Positions 45,191 through 55,665 of a stretch of DNA of 64,000 nucleotides are shown here, piece after piece; position 1 is the first letter of the stretch; each line of letters opens with the position of its first letter. The DNA comes from Pomphorhynchus laevis (taxonomy: Eukaryota > Acanthocephala > Palaeacanthocephala > Echinorhynchida > Pomphorhynchidae). The position numbers and the translations under genes were made by a program. The notes beneath the pieces are model-generated. The model was not told the DNA's origin. It searched no databases and was given only the letters and a program-made list of their open reading frames with translations. The DNA lies in the NCBI GenBank assembly GCA_012934845.2, contig WNNJ02003084.1, forward strand, positions 1-64,000, read 5' to 3'.

Positions 45191-45700
45191 TTATTATCTA
45201 ATAAAAATCTAAGAAGAAAATTTTAATTTTATATTGATTACCAAATTAATTAAATATTGTATAATAATTTATCCAATTATTAATTAAATAATCTAATTAA
45301 TTAGATTATTTTATATCAAACGAATTATGTTAAAATATAAAATTTTTAAGATATAAAATTAATAAATATTTTTAATTAATATAAATTATCTAAATAAAAA
45401 ATATAGATAAAATTAAATATAGATTTTATTTTTTATAAATTACAAATACTAAAATAATATTATTACATTTTTTATTATGATAAAAATTGGTTTAATTTAT
45501 ATATTAAACAAATAGTTTAATTAATAATTAAATAAAATAAATATATATTATTTTGTATATTTTACTGTCTCAAGTGATTAGTTATGTGCAACAAAAGTGT
45601 GTATCATTAAGCGTACTTAAGTGTGCCTATTCTACACTGAGTGCGCACTTAGGGCATTAATTGAACTGTTTATTATTGAACGGTTTTAAAACTAGCTTTA
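45191..45700. other. AT-rich spacer between two PLE fragments
   Basis: Extremely AT-rich to about 45550, then GTGCG/AGTGTG-containing sequence without coding signal. Confidence 0.4.
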
Positions 45701-46618
45701 TATTATCTATATAAATCCGTATAAAAACCAAAATCCTTACATTAAAACCACTATATGTTTATATGAATAAAATACTTAAATTAATTATAGTACACTTTAA
45801 AAAATATTGTAGGGTAATCGAAATATATACTGGTATAAAACACTATTTCAGTATTTATTCTACAAAAGAATTTTTAGAACAGACAAAAGAAATAAATTTT
45901 CAGAATATAAATACGTATGACGTTAGTACGCTTTATACAAATCTAGATTTAGTAGATATTAAAGAAGCGTTAGTAAAATTAATTAATCTTATATTCGGAA
46001 AAAGATATACATATATATGTTATAATAACTATAACGCATATTTAACAAAAATAAAACCATCATGTAAATATAAATATATGGATAAAATTGAATTAATAGA
46101 ATCCTTAAATATTTTGATAAATCAAAAATTTTTAAAAGTAGGGACATCTATATTTCGACAAGTAAAAGGTGTTCAAAGGGGAGGTAATAGTAGCCCAATT
46201 ATAGCTGACTTGTTTTTAAGCTTTATAGAATATGAATTTGTTCATAACTGTGTAAAAACTAAATCTAAACAATATAAATATATGAAATATATGTTTCGAT
46301 ATGTTAATGATATGTGTATTTAATTCTAATAACTTTTATACAATAAGCGAACAAATTTATCCAAATAGCCTTATTCTTTATAAAACTAATATTGATGATG
46401 AAGAATGTATATATCTATATATAAACATTAAATCGACATCAATTAAAACTACTATTATTTATATCGTAAAGATGATATATTTAAATTCACAAGGAAGATA
46501 TTTTTGCATGAGCATTCATTTAAGAATTGCCATAATATGTAATGATATCGGATTTCTTAAAAATTATTTAAATAATTTAATAGATACATATTTTAAACTT
46601 GTTTGCTATAAAAATTAA
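45700..46618 (+). pseudogene. Penelope-like element reverse transcriptase, 5'- and 3'-truncated
   Basis: Best PLE copy here. Frame 45763-46323 holds YCRVIEIYTGIKHYF, motif A NTYDVSTLYTNLDLVDIKEA, motif B FRQVKGVQRGGNSSPIIADL and motif C MFRYVNDMCIF. Motif C has N for the first catalytic aspartate of YVDD, so the RT should be dead. The frame then shifts; 46320-46618 continues with SNNFYTISEQIYPNSLILYK.TNIDDEE and ends LRIAIICNDIGFLKNYLNNL-IDTYFKL. No GIY-YIG endonuclease follows. Confidence 0.8.
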
Positions 46619-46621
46619 ATC

Positions 46622-46900
46622 AAACGGAAAATCGTAAATTAATAATGTAATGTTATAATATACTACTATATATTATAAAGGATTATAAGTATTATAATAT
46701 AAGTATTATAATAATATATAAGTATATAATACTTATAATATTATACTTTATAATACTTATATATTATAAGCATTAATATAATACTTATATTATATAATAT
46801 ACTTATATAAAATATTCTATTATAATGTTATAATAGAATATTAAATAAAATATTATAGCTGACTTATTTTAAGGCTTATATAATATTAATTAGTTCATAG
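46622..46900. repeat. ATAAGTATTAT-type simple repeat
   Basis: About 240 bp of self-complementary TATAATACTTATA words; strong hairpin potential, no gene. Confidence 0.6.
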
Positions 46901-46904
46901 CTTA

Positions 46905-46979
46905 TCACTCCTAGACGAGCTGATGGTAGCCGGCAGCACTCATCAGTAGGGTGAACTACCATCAGTCGTTTCGGCTGCC
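46905..46979 (-). ncRNA. Split hammerhead ribozyme segments, unit 1
   Basis: Read on the minus strand: GGCAGCC-GAAAC (46979-46968), helix III strand ACGACTGATGGTAG (46969-46956), TTCACCCTA (46955-46947), CTGATGA (46946-46940), GTGCTGCC (46939-46932), helix III strand CTACCATCAGCTCGT (46929-46915), GTC (46916-46914), TAGGAGTGA (46913-46905). Helix II is GGCAGCC/G(T)GCTGCC with one bulge; helix I TCACCCTA/TAGGAGTGA with one bulge; helix III 14 bp with one bulge. The CTGATGA arm lies inside the helix III loop. Predicted cleavage after C46914. Confidence 0.65.
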
Positions 46980-47264
46980 TTGTGATATATTAAATAGGCA
47001 TTTCCGAGAATTTGCTAACGTGGTAGCATGGGCATAGCCTCTTTAAACTAACAATGTGCTTTCCGGACCATCCTAATTTTATTCGGCAGGAATTTCACTT
47101 GCTGTCGTTGCTTGCTTTCTCACAGGATCCTTTGGAGGATACATTTTTATAATTTTATATCTGGATGTGTTAAACTGTGCTCCGGGAGCTAATAAGCTTC
47201 AGTTTCATAATTGTAGATGTTGCCAAAAACCGGAGTTCGATTACAAGTAGAGCAGACTTCCTTA

Positions 47265-47339
47265 TCACTCCTAGACGAGCTGATGGTAGCCGGCAGCACT
47301 CATCAGTAGGGTGAACTACCATCAGTCGTTTCGGCTGCC
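47265..47339 (-). ncRNA. Split hammerhead ribozyme segments, unit 2
   Basis: Same layout as unit 1 with all core residues kept; predicted cleavage after C47274. Upstream on the minus strand is unit 3, which can supply CTGATGA. Confidence 0.65.
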
Positions 47340-47623
47340 TTGTGATATATTAAATAGGCATTTCCGAGAATTTGCTAACGTGGTAGCATGGGCATAGCCT
47401 CTTTAAACTAACCATGTGCTTTCCGGACCATCCTAATTTTATTCGGCAGGAATTTCACTTGCTGTCGTTGCTTGCTTTCTCACAGGATCCTTTGGAGGAT
47501 ACATTTTTATAATTTATATCTGGATGTGTTAAACTGTGCTCCGGGAGCTAATAAGCTTCAGGTTCATAATTGTAGATGTTGTCAAAAACCGGAGTTCGAT
47601 TACAAGTAGAGCAGACTTCCTTA

Positions 47624-47698
47624 TCACTCCTAGTCGAGCTGATGGTAGCCGGCAGCACTCATCAGTAGGGTGAACTACCATCAGTCGTTTCGGCTGCC
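47624..47698 (-). ncRNA. Split hammerhead ribozyme segments, unit 3 (cleavage triplet lost)
   Basis: CTGATGA and GAAAC are intact, but the GTC triplet reads GAC (plus strand CTAGTCGAGC). As the most upstream unit of a minus-strand transcript it could still act as enzyme strand for unit 2. Confidence 0.55.
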
Positions 47699-47735
47699 TT
47701 GTGATATATTAAATGGGCATTTCCGAGAATTTGCT

Positions 47736-49467
47736 TACTTGTAATGATTAGAAATCATTGATTTTCGACATTATATAGAAAAGTAGATTGTATGATTCAT
47801 TATTGCAAACATGAATTATTGCAAACATGGATTATTGCAAACATGAATTATTGAAAACTTAAATTAAACTTATGATTTTTGTTAATTTTATAATTATTTT
47901 TATCAAATTCTTTTGAATTTGATATTTTTAATTTTCTAACATTTAGCTATTGTTGTCAAAATTGGTGTTGTATAACGAAACATTTTATCTACTAGAACTA
48001 TGAGAATATTTTAAAAATCTAAAAATAAATATCTAAATAAATATATATTTTATACAATCTAAAAATAATTCAATAAAAATTATATAAAAATAATAAAAAT
48101 AATAAAAAAATAAATACAGTATTAATAAATTTGTTCTATTTCTTAAATATAAATTTAAAGATTATTTGAGTAAAATTCCAATTTGAAATGCTTTGTCATA
48201 AAAGGTAATATAGTCATAGACGAGTTTCTACTTAGTATAGAGAATTAAAACGTTGCACACCTTTGAAGATTTATTATCTTATAATACTCTCAAATTGTTG
48301 ACCCTTCACTGTTTAAATTGACAAAGTTATGACATCATAAATGTTTTGCTAAAAGTAAAATTTATTTTCTAGAAAGTTTAGACTGAAAGGACCCATGATT
48401 TTAAATGATTAAAAGTATAATGATTAGAACTACAATAATTAATTTAATAACCAATATCGTTTATTTATGTCACGCCAGGAACATGTTTTTCAATTTTTAG
48501 ATATAAATTAAAATTGCAGTAAATAAACGAAATCGTTAATTATCAGCAGATAAAGTTTGAAAATATATTCTAATCAAAATTATTGTTTGTGTACAGTTTA
48601 GTAGAAAGAAAGTTGTTTATTATTCTTCATGGTTGAATTTTTACCTAAGAATAAAAATAAAATTACTTTTTGATCACTTGAATCTTCTTAAACAGAAAAC
48701 ATAACTGTTTTAAACAGAACAATTTCAATTGTTCTGTTTCTTTGCCTTTTCCTGGCAGGCCAGGGTCGGCGGCTTTGATATGTCTTCTCCATACCTCTCG
48801 GTTTTGTGCTAGAGCTGTCGCCAAGTTACATGTTAAGTTATCATTACATTTTTACGATATCTGCATTAAAATAATCTATATTGTAGTTGGTTAGTATAAC
48901 AATATAATTTTAATATAAGTCTACATATATTTTAATGTTTAATAATAAACATTTTTTGTTTATAATATTTTATTATATCTTATTATAATATTATATTTTA
49001 TAATATTATATTTTATAATATTATATATAACATTATATTTTATATTTATATTATAATATTTGTATTTTTTCAATTTTAATGCATGTTTGGTGTTTTTATT
49101 TGGTTTAGCCCAAAAGAAGCCAATAAATCAAATCTACATTGTTAATTATTGAGTATTTCATATTAAGAATATTATTACGGTATCTGCATTAAAATAATCT
49201 ATATTGTATTTGGTTAGTATAACAATATAATTAAGAATATAACAACGCTAATTTTAATTCAAAAAACTACACAAAAATCATTGGTCGTTAATTATTAAAA
49301 TTAATTTTTATTTTTGATATTTTTGTTTTGTCATGTGATATTACCATGTGATAGGCCATGTGATAAACCATGTGATATTGGCATGTGAGAGGCCATATGA
49401 TAGGTGGTGTAATTTGTATGTAGATTTTATAAACAAATAAAAATATGTTTATAAAATAAATGTTTTT
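47736..49467. other. AT-rich spacer with short repeats
   Basis: ATTATTGCAAACATG is repeated in tandem about four times at 47800-47860. A ~55-bp phrase TATCTGCATTAAAATAATCT plus TATATTGTA..TGGTTAGT occurs at 48858 and 49172. At 48735-48830 a patch (GCCAGGGTCGGCGGCTTTGA) resembles the 3' end of RTE LINEs on the minus strand. CATGTGATA is repeated at 49333-49400. No gene. Confidence 0.5.
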
Positions 49468-49630
49468 GAATTATTGGAGCTGTATCAAAGAAAAAGGAAA
49501 TTTTATTTGATATTTCGCTAACTTCTGCTAGCATCCTCAGAAAATATCGTAATTTTCTGAAGATGCTAACAAAGATTAGCGAAATAGCAATAAAAAATTC
49601 TTCTTTTCTTTGATCCAGCTCCAATAATTC
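49468..49630. repeat. Complete fold-back element
   Basis: Inverted arms GAATTATTGGAGCTG.ATCAA ... TTTCGCTAAC.TCTGCTAGCATC.TCAGAAAAT meet near 49555. Same family as 26155 and 27178. Non-coding. Confidence 0.8.
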
Positions 49631-49777
49631 TGTATCAATAATGGATCATTATCAACTATTTACAAAGAAATTAATTTTCTTCCTTTAATAAAAATGCGAG
49701 TAAAATTGATTGTAGCGATCAATATTATTATAATTCTGTATCAATAACGAATAATTATCAACTATTTAAAAATGATG

Positions 49778-49970
49778 TATTTATACAATAAACAAGGAAA
49801 AAACCAACGATAAAAACTCTACCGATTTTGACGTGTGATAGTAGGGATAACTAACTTCCAATTGTCATTATTTCATTCACTTTAAAAAAATTAGGTATTT
49901 ATACAATAAACAGGGAAGAATCCAACGATGAAAACTCTACCGATTTTGACGTGTGATAGTAGAGATAACT
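49778..49970 (+). promoter_or_regulatory. 75-bp direct repeat just upstream of the neuropeptide gene
   Basis: TATTTATACAATAAACA..GA through CTACCGATTTTGACGTGTGA and TAGTAG.GATAACTA occurs at 49778-49852 and 49896-49970 (period 118 bp). It ends about 130 bp before the ATG at 50098. The conserved TTTTGACGTGTGATAG core could bind a regulator; TGACGTG resembles a CRE half-site. Regulatory role is inferred from position only. Confidence 0.35.
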
Positions 49971-50097
49971 ACTATTACAAATAAATACTAATTAAGTACT
50001 GCTGTTCTCGTTCTGGTGCAATATAAAATATATTATTTATATTTATATATTATTATATTATTTATATATTATATCTTATTAGCATGACAAGGCTTTG

Positions 50098-50396
50098 ATG
50101 ATTTCCACGGTGCTGCTGATATTGATGACTAGTGTAAGTTTAATCTGTTAACAAAACATTTAAAGATAACTATTTCCTAGTATTCTCTGGGACATTACAT
50201 GTACAACGGAAACGCGAGAGAGCGCTATCATGACATGAATCCAAATTATCTGACGAAAAGCGAATATCCCGAATATGCGGGTGAACGGGGCACGAATAAT
50301 ATGCTTTATACACAGTATCATGTTATACACAAACGCAATCCAGAAATGCTTAATTCAATTTCGAGGTTTCCACTACGCATGATTCAAATTGGTTGA
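50098..50396 (+). CDS. Pigment-dispersing-factor-like neuropeptide precursor, two exons
   Basis: Exon 1 (50098-50133) encodes MISTVLLILMTS, a short signal-peptide core. A 47-nt intron with GTAAGT and TTCCTAG ends (50134-50180) follows. Exon 2 (50181-50396) continues in frame as YSLGHYMYNG... to a stop, giving 83 residues. The C-terminus is HKR then NPEMLNSISRFPLRMIQI then G and stop: a dibasic site, an 18-residue peptide and an amidation glycine. Arthropod PDF/PDH peptides are also 18 residues, C-terminally amidated, at the precursor end after a dibasic site, and begin N-S-E-[IL]-[IL]-N-S-[IL] with P at 12. Here N1, E3, N6, S7, I8 and P12 fit. Role by analogy: secreted modulator acting on a class B GPCR, often circadian. 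No cysteines. A 5' exon is possible, since a splice-acceptor-like TCTTATTAG precedes the ATG by 15 nt. Confidence 0.7.
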
Positions 50397-50879
50397 ATAA
50401 AAATTAAAAAACCTGCATTTCATTAAATAATTTCTTATATATTTTAAAAATAAATGAAAATAAATTTCTTTTATAAATTTCTTTTATAAAAATAAATGAT
50501 TTAGATGGTGTTTACAGCAACTGTAGCAGTTAGACGAACTGTAACAACATAAACATTTTGCTTTAATTTCATAATTGAAACTGAATGAGGTAACTGAAAT
50601 TTGGGTTGGAACGCGTTCAACAAAAATATTAGATAAGGACTTTTATGCAATAAAATGTTCGGCTATATCCTCAGTGTCATTTTTGCATTTGCTGCCTATA
50701 AAAGATCGATTATTCGCAAATAAAACCTATTCAACCATAATTTTAGTTCGTCAGTGGTAGATATATATAAATAGATTGTAGGTACAGTATTACGATCCGC
50801 CTTTGTGTATAAATGATTTCCATACAAAATGTAAAGTTTAATCTCCATAATTCCCATTCAAACAGCAACAATCATTCTC
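50397..50879. other. Spacer downstream of the neuropeptide gene
   Basis: AATAAA-like signals occur within 70 bp of the stop. An open stretch at 50575-50760 shows no recognisable domain. Confidence 0.4.
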
Positions 50880-52270
50880 GAATATGAAAAAATCCCTACT
50901 TTCGAATTTCTTTCAGACCTCCGACATCATCAAACTTTACTGCAATACTTTAAAAACAAACTATTGAACTACGACTCTATAATTTATAAGCCGATACAAT
51001 CATCGGTAAAAATAACAATAATTGAACCTGATTTATCCGCAAATGACATTGAAGAATTGGAGAAAAGCTTATAAAAAACTTTTGAAAACTTTTTTATAAA
51101 AAGCAATTGCAAGTCAATCCCTTGCCAATTGCTTTTGCATCGTAAATAAATTGCTTTTATCACCCCTTTATGGTGACGCACTTCGTGTTTTAGTATATTT
51201 TCACACATGTATACACCTTTCCAAATGGCCAAAAGTGACGTACATAGGAGCACTGGGTCTTTACGTAAACTGGTTAACAAAGTTTACTGACTTTAACAAA
51301 GTTTTTTTTGTTATACGAATACATCTCTGATATGTCCCAACTGTAATTCAAACCATCTTGTATAATCTAATAGGTTCAACCTTTTTAAAAACTACTACAA
51401 TAGACACTGTATTCTCAACCATTTTGAAACTAACTCCTTCGCACAGGCTAGCAATAAGCTCCAGATACTTTATAACTTCATTATTAGGAAAGAATATGTG
51501 TATTGGGGCAAAATTCAATAAATTCCGAAAAAGCATGGAACATGTTCAGTCAATGCTTAATTGGGATGTTTTTATCGCAATCCAACAACATTGTACCGAC
51601 ATCCAACCTCTAACAAGAGATTTGCCGCTTCAACAATCAAATATAAACTCTACAAATTATCAAACTAACTTTCGTCTGGTCCATCAACGGAAATGTTGAG
51701 CAAGCCCCCGCTAAGAATAGATAGCTCATCTGCTGGAAGTTTTATCTGCTAATAGACCAACGTAATGGATAGTAGTCGAAGCCCTGTTTATTGAATATAT
51801 TGGTGGAATTCGATGTCTCTGCCCAGTTGAGATGTAGACAGCATTGTATTTCAGGAAGCAAAATCGATTCGGACCCCTCAGGACACTGTTTGATTTTTAC
51901 TACAGCACATCAACATCCTTTATACTTCGCTCCTCCGCTTTATCTCAAAGTTTGTAACCCTATTGAAATCTGCCCTTAGGTCATCACACTTATTAAATTA
52001 TTGCTGCAGTGCCTTTTCTTGTCTAATGGTCTCACTTTGTAAGGAAGATAAACTTGCCAATATAGCCAATATCTACATTAAACCAAGTGAAATTTATAAA
52101 TATTGGGCCTCCCTGACCTTTAGAGTTAGCAACAACTACGACATAAAATTAGGTTACTTCAAAAAGGCAGCTGATCGTTGGATTAGCAATCCGCATAGCC
52201 AACAACTACATTTATGGATCGCCCATTATCCCTTTCCTTACACTGCGCTACAGCTAATTCAATTTTAGAC
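50880..52270 (+). pseudogene. Decayed LINE: ORF1 and endonuclease part
   Basis: Plus-strand relative of the 21.8-25.3 kb LINE. ORF1 remains near 51000 read IEPDLSANDIEELEKSL (compare IPPHLEEKDIESFEKL). The endonuclease remains near 52030-52210 read KLANIANIYIKPSEIY ... YFKKAADRWISN (compare LSLANIYIRPGEIHKN ... NDRTDRWINA). Many stops; no RT. Confidence 0.65.
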
Positions 52271-53426
52271 ATTTAATTGATTGACAAGAACTGGGTACTT
52301 GAGCCCTCTTGTGTAGAACAATCCAATCCAAGTGTGGGCAATTTCGATGCAATTCCTTCACGATTTCGATGAACTTGGCAGCCAGATTCGACCTGAACAA
52401 GTTCAAGAATGTCCTTAATAATGTAAAATAGGGTCTGAAACGGGTTCAATGTTTGCCATTAAGAGATAAAGTGCATATGCACTTCTGGTGCACTTAGGCC
52501 TTCTTGTGGTAGTCTTATTTTCAAGAAGACGGCCCCATGTGCAAATATTAAGGTTTCTTAGGATCATATGCTGATACTGTCTTCCATAGCGCGCCTCGAT
52601 TGGAAGCTATATTGTGTAGCAGACCCTTGGTGGCTCGATTGCGATGTGTCGTGTTGGTGAATGCTAGCGGAATCAGCAGCCAGCTGAGCTCATGGATCTA
52701 ATGCTAGCCTCACTCGTATCCCTTCAACAACCAGAAGAATATTTGCCTAGATATACGCCGTCTATAAATGATTCTTTCTTATTGTTTCTTTTTTTGCCAA
52801 AAACAAAAATAATTTTTGTTATTTTTTTAATCACTTTGTTAGTCTATTAATAAAATCTTATTATTTGTGTATAAGCAATTATTTATATATCACGTAATAG
52901 TAAGGACGTTTGAGCAGCTATGATTTTGTGCTTAAAATAGTAATATAATTTGCATTAAACGGTAAATATTCTTATTGGCATTCTCAGATAATTACTCGAC
53001 AGATACACATTGATTTCATAATAAAAACCATCTGGGGCCTTCGTTGGATCAAGCTGTTGAGAGTATTAATCACTGACGATCCATAGTGAAATGACATCTT
53101 TTGTGAAAGTTCGTTTATTTTACTTAAAAGAACTGCAAAAATGGTACATATTTTATAATTTTAAATCATTTTTTAAAATATATTTAAATTATAAAAATAT
53201 AAAATAAAAAAATAATAAATATTATTTAAATTAATTACATTACAGATCTCATTCGTTAAAACTCTAAAAGATAAAACTTGTTGCCTGCTATGTGCATAAA
53301 CAATCAAAAAACTTTAATTTTTAAATCAGCGGTACGTCACAATACATTAAATTTTTACATGATCTAAATGGACAACAAAAATGAACGTAGGTTCATTCAT
53401 CGTACAGATGGAAATACCAAAGCGGT
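52271..53426. other. Spacer downstream of the LINE and of the minus-strand gene
   Basis: 52271-52740 is less AT-rich and may be LINE-derived, without clear motifs. 52740-53426 is AT-rich. No gene recognised. Confidence 0.4.
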
Positions 53427-54426
53427 TCAAAACTGTTGTTGTCGTATTCTACGTTCAATCTGCTGTCGCATAGTTTCAAATTCATATGAATTGTTTCCAC
53501 TACTTTGCTCATTCATGATTGCTTGAACTAACTTAAACAGGAAGCACGTATCACGTCCAGGAGTATTGGCAGCATGGCATGTGTACGATGGCATAAATAA
53601 TCGTTGAAATTGTCGCATAAAATCAATGAGAACGAGCATTAAAAAAAGCTGAAGATCCTCAAACTCTGTTTCTTGCATATGTTTCCGTAAAAGCGAAATA
53701 ATATCATGGGCAAAATGTACCGAACTATAGTCTGCAAAATTAGTTCTTGCAGAAATTTCATGAGTACATTGAATTAGGTCACTAAATCGATGACGATCAA
53801 ACCAGGGAAATCCTACGACATATTGGAAGCATCCAGATAACATAGAGATTAGTTTTATTTGATGAGCCGCTCGGATATAAGGCTCATACATGAAAGAAGA
53901 AGTTAAATCAAAAACCAGAAGATCTAATAATGGATCATATAGTAGTTCCAGTGGGCGCATCAAAATGTTAGAGATTGAAGTTATTTCCTCAGACACTACG
54001 ATAGGTTTCACAGTTTTGCTGTTGTCTTGGGCAATCAATGTCTTGGACAATGATGTGGAACTTATCACCGGATCTCTACCGCTACTTCTTTTTTCTGTTT
54101 GTGCAATTGAATCAGGTTTCAACAAGTTTGGGTGTGTTCTTTTCAAATGATTTCGAAATAGCTCATTAGCTTTTTCCTGACTAATGTGATCGAAACTTTC
54201 AACAGATGCTGATTTTTCAAAATCACTATGCTGTATATCGTCGCTACTAATTGCTAGTCGACTATCCTCTGACGATTCCGTTGCGTTCGCGGTTTCTACG
54301 AAGTGTAGGTTGAAATAATGGCATGATACAGGCTGATCATGTTAAAGGTCAATTAGACCTACCTACGTATGATGTGGTGAATTTATCCTTTGCTCTTTCC
54401 ACATTCGCTGAATGCTGATCTGCCAT
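53427..54426 (-). CDS. Unknown protein, two exons with a 34-nt intron
   Basis: Exon 1 (54426-54367) encodes MADQHSANVERAKDKFTTSY. A 34-nt intron (54366-54333) has GTAGGT and GATCAG ends; exon 2 (54332-53427) continues in phase 0 to a stop, giving 321 residues. The N-terminal third is serine- and acid-rich and probably disordered, ending near FRNHLKRTHP, a H-X4-H pattern as in the second half of a C2H2/BED finger (the C half is not clear). From residue ~155 on, the protein is hydrophobic and helical without clear transmembrane segments (LMRPLELLYDPLLDLLVFDL, QIKLISMLSGCFQYVVGFPW, FEDLQLFLMLVLIDFMRQFQ), resembling a globular helical domain. The C-terminus QQIERRIRQQQF is coiled. A strong 3' splice site TTTCTTCCACAG abuts the ATG directly, so either another exon or a trans-spliced leader lies upstream. 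I do not recognise the family. Confidence 0.7.
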
Positions 54427-55446
54427 CTGTGGAAGAAAAAACAGTAAAAAGCTGAAAAAATTTAAATGCAAACACACTTAAGCCAAATCGACATAAAAAA
54501 CCGAGTGAAATAATTTATAAGTCAATATTTGTACAACAATATTTTTTAAAATTAGCGAATGCACATTTCACTAAATGTCAGTTTATTACAAAAAATATTA
54601 TAAATCTATTTTATAATAAAATAGATTTTTGATAACACTAACCATTGGTTGCTTTGTTCTCAAAATAAAAGTAACTAAAAGTAAAATTACAAGATGGAAA
54701 TATATAATTATTTCCAGTATATTTGGGGTTTATATTATCTTAATTATGGAACAGGATCAACAAATATTGTTATACATAAATTTATAACAAATTAATTTGA
54801 ATGTTGATCTTGTTTTAAATTTTCAAATTTATACTAATACCGCCATTTGCTAGAAACAAATATTTAATACAAAAAGTAGTATTTTTAATACTATATTGGA
54901 TAAATGAAAAAATAGTTGCGTTTTTAATTTTATTCATGAAGATATGCGCTATTTAATTCTACATCCATTAAATTGAAAACAATTATCTAAAACACATATT
55001 TTTCAAATTAGATGTGGACACGGCATATATTTAAGCATCAAAATCTAGGTTATGTGAAATTTAGTGTATCTTTAACAACAATAGGTATAATACAATGAGT
55101 CATGCAGTTTCACGTAAATTTTTTCTTTACGATCATTTCTTAGAAACGGATATTTGATACAAAAATTTAACAAAATGATAATAAACCTAAAACATTCTTA
55201 AAACATTTTAAAACATTATAGAGCAGGATCAACACAAAATTATTAAAAATTAGAAGTAATTTGTTTTGTTGATCCTGGAAATTCAAAGTTTAATAAATTA
55301 GTCAAAATCGTTTATTTTTAAATAATGATTTTATGATTTTTGAGGTAATCGTTGATCAGACTTTACTGTGAAATTTACTATACGAATTCATTTCGTAAAT
55401 TACATTGTTTTACTTTAATTAGATAATATTTATTATATATATTTCA
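54427..55446. other. AT-rich spacer
   Basis: No gene. GGATCAACA with its complement TGTTGATCC occurs at 54760 and 55210-55265, suggesting an old fold-back pair. Confidence 0.4.
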
Positions 55447-55665
55447 AGAAGGCGAGGAAACAGGAATATTTATTTGATTACAAAAATCCAACATTTCAAC
55501 GGCACAACGGCACGTCATCTCCAGGGTTGTGTGTTTAAGCTGTTATAATTAGAACAAAAATTATAACAGCTTAAACACACAACCCTGAAGATGACGTGCC
55601 GTAGTACCGTCTAAATATCGGATTTTTGTAATCAAATAAATATTCCTGTTTCATCGCCTTCTTGT
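55447..55665. repeat. Long fold-back element
   Basis: Arms of about 104 bp (55447-55550, 55560-55665) separated by 9 nt. The inner 60 bp are nearly perfect (ATTATAACAGCTTAAACACA and CAACCCTG.AGATGACGTGCC). Outer parts share GGAATATTTATTTGATTACA and AAAATCC. No coding. Confidence 0.85.

Larger units (their letters stand above)
46901..47735 (-). repeat. 360-bp tandem repeat carrying split hammerhead segments
   Basis: Units start at 46901, 47261 and 47620 (periods 360 and 359 bp); the third is cut off near 47735. Units differ at only a few positions. The functional strand is minus, judged by the ribozyme core. No open frame and no tRNA-like head. A diverged homologue lies on the plus strand at 63774-64000. 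Confidence 0.9.

Noticed and set aside
46901-47735. Short regular repeats as a possible CRISPR array
   Set aside because: Units are 360-bp tandem copies without unique spacers, in a eukaryotic genome.
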